A stretch of DNA of 8,988 bases from Flectobacillus sp. (lineage in GTDB: Bacteria; Bacteroidota; Bacteroidia; Cytophagales; Spirosomataceae). This document shows positions 7,015-8,988 of this stretch, piece after piece (position 1 is the stretch's first letter; each line of letters starts with the position of its first letter). Made by a program: the position numbers and the translations under genes. Below the pieces are notes generated by a model, which saw nothing but the letters and a program-made list of their open reading frames with translations, was not told where the DNA came from and ran no database searches. The stretch spans positions 1 through 8,988 of the forward strand of contig JARXAV010000132.1 in the NCBI GenBank assembly GCA_029865665.1, read 5' to 3'.

Positions 7015-8397
7015 ATGACTAACCGTTTACTAAAATCATCGCTTTGTTTGCTGTTGTTGACAGCAACGAAAAGCTTTGCTCAAACACCCAAAGAGATCAA
7101 ATTATTAACCTTAGACCCTGGGCACTTTCATGCGGCGTTGGTTCAAAAGACCATGTACCCACAGGTGAATGCGTCCGTTCGTGTGTATGCTCCCGAAGGG
7201 GCGGATGTTAATTTTCATTTAGGACGAATTGATTCGTATAATACCCGAAAAGATAAGCCTACTGCATGGAAGGAAATCGTTTATACAGGTAATGATTATT
7301 TCCAAAAAATGCTAGATGAAAAGGCTGGAAATGTAGTCGTAATTGCAGGAAATAACCGTATTAAGGCCGAATACATTGAGAAATCAATCGCCTCGGGATT
7401 GAATGTGTTGGCAGATAAACCCATGATTATCAATGCCAGTGACTTTGAACAGCTCAAGAAAACCTTTGCGTTGACAGCACAAAAAAAGGTGTTGTTGTAT
7501 GATATTATGACCGAACGTTATGAAATCAGTACGCTGTTGCAACGGGAGTTTTCGATGTTGAAAGAGGTATTTGGTACGCTTCAAAAAGGTACGCCAGATA
7601 ATCCTGCTGTGACCAAAGAGAGTGTTCATCATTTCTACAAATATGTTTCGGGAAGTGTGCTTACTCGTCCAGCGTGGTTTATGGATGTGAATCAACAAGG
7701 AGAAGGAATTGTGGACGTAAATACCCATTTGGTTGATTTAATTCAATGGGAGTGTTTTCCGAATCAAGTAATTGATTATCAAAAGGATATTGAAATAGGA
7801 GAGGCTCGAAGATGGACAACTGACATGACTTTGAGTCAGTTTAAAGCGATTACCAAGTTGAATACTTTTCCTGATTATTTGAAAAAAGACGTGGTAAACG
7901 ATACGATTTTAAAGGTTTTTGCCAATGGAGAAATCAATTATCAGTTAAAAGGAGTCCATGCAAAAGCGTCGGTAACTTGGGCGTTTAAAGCTCCAGAAGG
8001 TGGAGGGGATACGCATTACTCAATTATGCGTGGAACAAAAGCTAATTTGGTGATTCGTCAAGGAGCAGAGCAAAATTACAAACCAACCCTATATATTGAA
8101 CCACTGGTATCGAACCCGAATTATGAAAAAGCCTTGCAAAATGCCTTGACTACGATTCAGCAGCAATTTGAAGGCATAGACTTGAAAAAGAATGAGAAAG
8201 GGTGGGAGGTAACTATCCCCGAAAAATACAAAGAAGGACATGAAGCCCATTTTGCTCGTGTTACCGAAAAGTATTTTGAATACCTCAATCAAGGGAAATT
8301 GCCTTCTTGGGAAGTGCCTAACATGATTGCCAAATATTATACAACCACTCAAGCGTTGAAAAAAGCATTAAAAGAGCATCAAAAAAATGGAAAATAA
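7015..8397 (+). CDS. Sec-exported putative oxidoreductase with Oxidoreduct_C-type C-terminus
   Basis: A 460-residue protein with a Sec signal peptide (NRLLKSSLCLLLLTATKSFAQ, likely cut after FA or FAQ at 22-23). The mature part has the layout of a Gfo/Idh/MocA protein but with changed motifs: the nucleotide loop is LLTLDPGHFHAAL (30-42), with no GxGxxG, and the EKP motif is ADKPM (133-137), which keeps K135. Later landmarks are YDIMTERYEI (162-171), GIVDVNTHLVDLIQW (231-245, where D234, H238 and D241 resemble the family's His/Asp motif), RRWTTDMTLSQF (265-276) and GGGDTHYSIMRGTKANLVIRQG (329-350). This resembles proteins annotated with a putative oxidoreductase C-terminal domain. Redox activity is not certain given the changed loop. 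It sits between two Tat-signal relatives, 11 bp after the first and overlapping the third by 11 bp, so the three are surely co-transcribed. Confidence 0.85.
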   Translation: MTNRLLKSSLCLLLLTATKSFAQTPKEIKLLTLDPGHFHAALVQKTMYPQVNASVRVYAPEGADVNFHLGRIDSYNTRKDKPTAWKEIVYTGNDYFQKMLDEKAGNVVVIAGNNRIKAEYIEKSIASGLNVLADKPMIINASDFEQLKKTFALTAQKKVLLYDIMTERYEISTLLQREFSMLKEVFGTLQKGTPDNPAVTKESVHHFYKYVSGSVLTRPAWFMDVNQQGEGIVDVNTHLVDLIQWECFPNQVIDYQKDIEIGEARRWTTDMTLSQFKAITKLNTFPDYLKKDVVNDTILKVFANGEINYQLKGVHAKASVTWAFKAPEGGGDTHYSIMRGTKANLVIRQGAEQNYKPTLYIEPLVSNPNYEKALQNALTTIQQQFEGIDLKKNEKGWEVTIPEKYKEGHEAHFARVTEKYFEYLNQGKLPSWEVPNMIAKYYTTTQALKKALKEHQKNGK

Positions 8398-8988
8398 TCG
8401 TCGTGACTTTTTGAAAAATACCCTTGGCGGTGCTGCGGGTATGGTACTTTCTTCGACTATGGTGTCGAAAGCAAACTCTGTAGTTACCCCTTATGCGGAG
8501 CCAAGAATCCGCTTTTCGGTGGTAGGAATCAATCATAATCATATTTTTGGAATGGTGGATGCCGTTACTCGTGGCGGAGGACAATTGGTGTCTGTGTTTG
8601 CCAAAGAACAGGATTTACTTGATACGTTCATGAAACGCTACCCGCAAGTAAAAGTGGTTAGTACGGAGAAAGAAATCTTGGAGGATACGAGTATTCAATT
8701 GGTACTTACCTCTGGTATTCCGAGTGAAAGAGCTCCTTTGGGTATCCGTGTGATGAAGTCTGGCAAAGACTTTTTGTCGGATAAACCTGGCATTACGACC
8801 TAAGAACAATTGGAGGCGGTTAGAAAAGTACAAAAAGAGACTAAGCGAATCTACTCGATTCTATTTAGCGAACGCTGTGAAAATAGAGCAACCGTAAAGG
8901 CAGGTGAGTTAGTGAAAGCTGCGGCAATTGGAAAAGTCGTACAGACTATTGGGATGGGGCCACATCGTATTAAAACAACCGTACGTCC
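8387..8988 (+). pseudogene. Tat-exported oxidoreductase-like gene with in-frame TAA, cut by the window edge
   Basis: The frame starts at the ATG at 8387, overlapping the previous gene by 11 bp. It encodes 138 residues to a TAA at 8801-8803, then stays open in the same frame to the window edge (61 more codons). The N-terminus has a Tat signal, NNRRDFLK (3-10). The Rossmann start is FSVVGINHNHIFGMVDA (43-59), with His residues in place of GxGxxG, and DKPGITT (132-138) is the EKP-like motif just before the stop. After the stop, EQLEAVRKVQKETKR and IGKVVQTIGMGPHRI continue the usual fold without a frame change. The stop codon probably replaced a leucine codon (TTA to TAA). The intact protein would be roughly 390 residues by family standards. 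A real nonsense mutation, a polymorphism or a sequencing error are all possible. A 138-residue product would have only the nucleotide-binding half and is unlikely to be an active enzyme. Confidence 0.8.
8801..8803 (+). other. Premature in-frame stop codon (TAA)
   Basis: Codon 139 of the third oxidoreductase gene is TAA. The reading frame on both sides is the same and both sides look like one protein, so a single base substitution explains it. The nearest in-frame restart candidate is a TTG at 8810-8812, which would give an N-terminally cut fragment without the Tat signal. Confidence 0.85.

Noticed and set aside
7015..7083. Lipoprotein signal in the second oxidoreductase (Cys at residue 11)
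   Set aside because: The cysteine comes before the hydrophobic core and is preceded by Ser-Ser-Leu, which is not a lipobox; an ordinary Sec signal fits better.
8801..8803. Stop-codon recoding (selenocysteine or pyrrolysine) at the internal stop
   Set aside because: The codon is TAA, not TGA or TAG, and no recoding hairpin is apparent; a nonsense mutation or sequencing error is simpler.
8790..8820. Frameshift as the cause of the broken third oxidoreductase
   Set aside because: The homologous reading continues in the same frame after the stop, so no base gain or loss is needed.
7384..8833. Minus-strand ORFs of 72-114 codons opposite the oxidoreductase genes
   Set aside because: They are antisense to intact family members or their recognisable continuation and show no motifs.
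1..8988. CRISPR array, tRNA/rRNA genes, insertion sequence or prophage
   Set aside because: No regularly spaced repeats, no cloverleaf or rRNA-like stretches, and no transposase, integrase or phage protein pattern were seen on either strand by eye.

Overview
The window looks like a chromosomal piece of a Bacteroidota bacterium, probably of the class Cytophagia (Spirosomaceae/Flectobacillus/Arcicella-like; the rank below phylum is a guess). The signs are an AT-rich genome, starts without clear Shine-Dalgarno sequences, a TAnnTTTG-type promoter box, a PorT-like type IX secretion (T9SS) protein next to ubiE/menG, a large modular secreted pectate lyase, and exported Gfo/Idh/MocA oxidoreductases.

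Layout. (1) Positions 1-2666, minus strand: the first 888 codons of a secreted PL1-type pectate lyase that runs off the left edge. It has a signal peptide, a beta-helix catalytic domain, a DxDxDG calcium motif, an Ig-like repeat, a beta-rich accessory domain and the start of a second Ig-like repeat. (2) 2667-3052: an intergenic region with a possible promoter for the lyase and a possible 33-codon upstream ORF. (3) 3053-3689, plus strand: a two-gene unit of a DUF2752 membrane protein and a TM2-domain membrane protein. (4) 3784-3890: a long inverted repeat that looks like a bidirectional terminator between converging genes. (5) 3887-5316, minus strand: ubiE/menG followed by porT, overlapping by 52 bp. 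(6) 5317-5584: a divergent intergenic region with a good -7 box for the rightward operon. (7) 5585-8988, plus strand: three tightly packed genes for exported oxidoreductase-fold proteins. The first and third have Tat signals and the second has a Sec signal. The third is interrupted by an in-frame TAA at 8801-8803, after which the same frame stays open, and appears homologous, to the window edge.

How the genes may work together. The lyase would cut pectin-type polysaccharide outside the cell. If it uses T9SS, PorT would be part of its export route, but the lyase C-terminus that would prove this lies outside the window. The oxidoreductase operon is likely to oxidise or reduce sugars in the periplasm, though no substrate can be read from sequence. 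UbiE/MenG makes menaquinone for the respiratory chain. No RNA genes, CRISPR arrays, insertion sequences or phage genes were seen. I found no convincing wholly new system. The most notable points are the broken third oxidoreductase, the unusual nucleotide-binding loops of the second and third oxidoreductases, and the accessory domain of the lyase.
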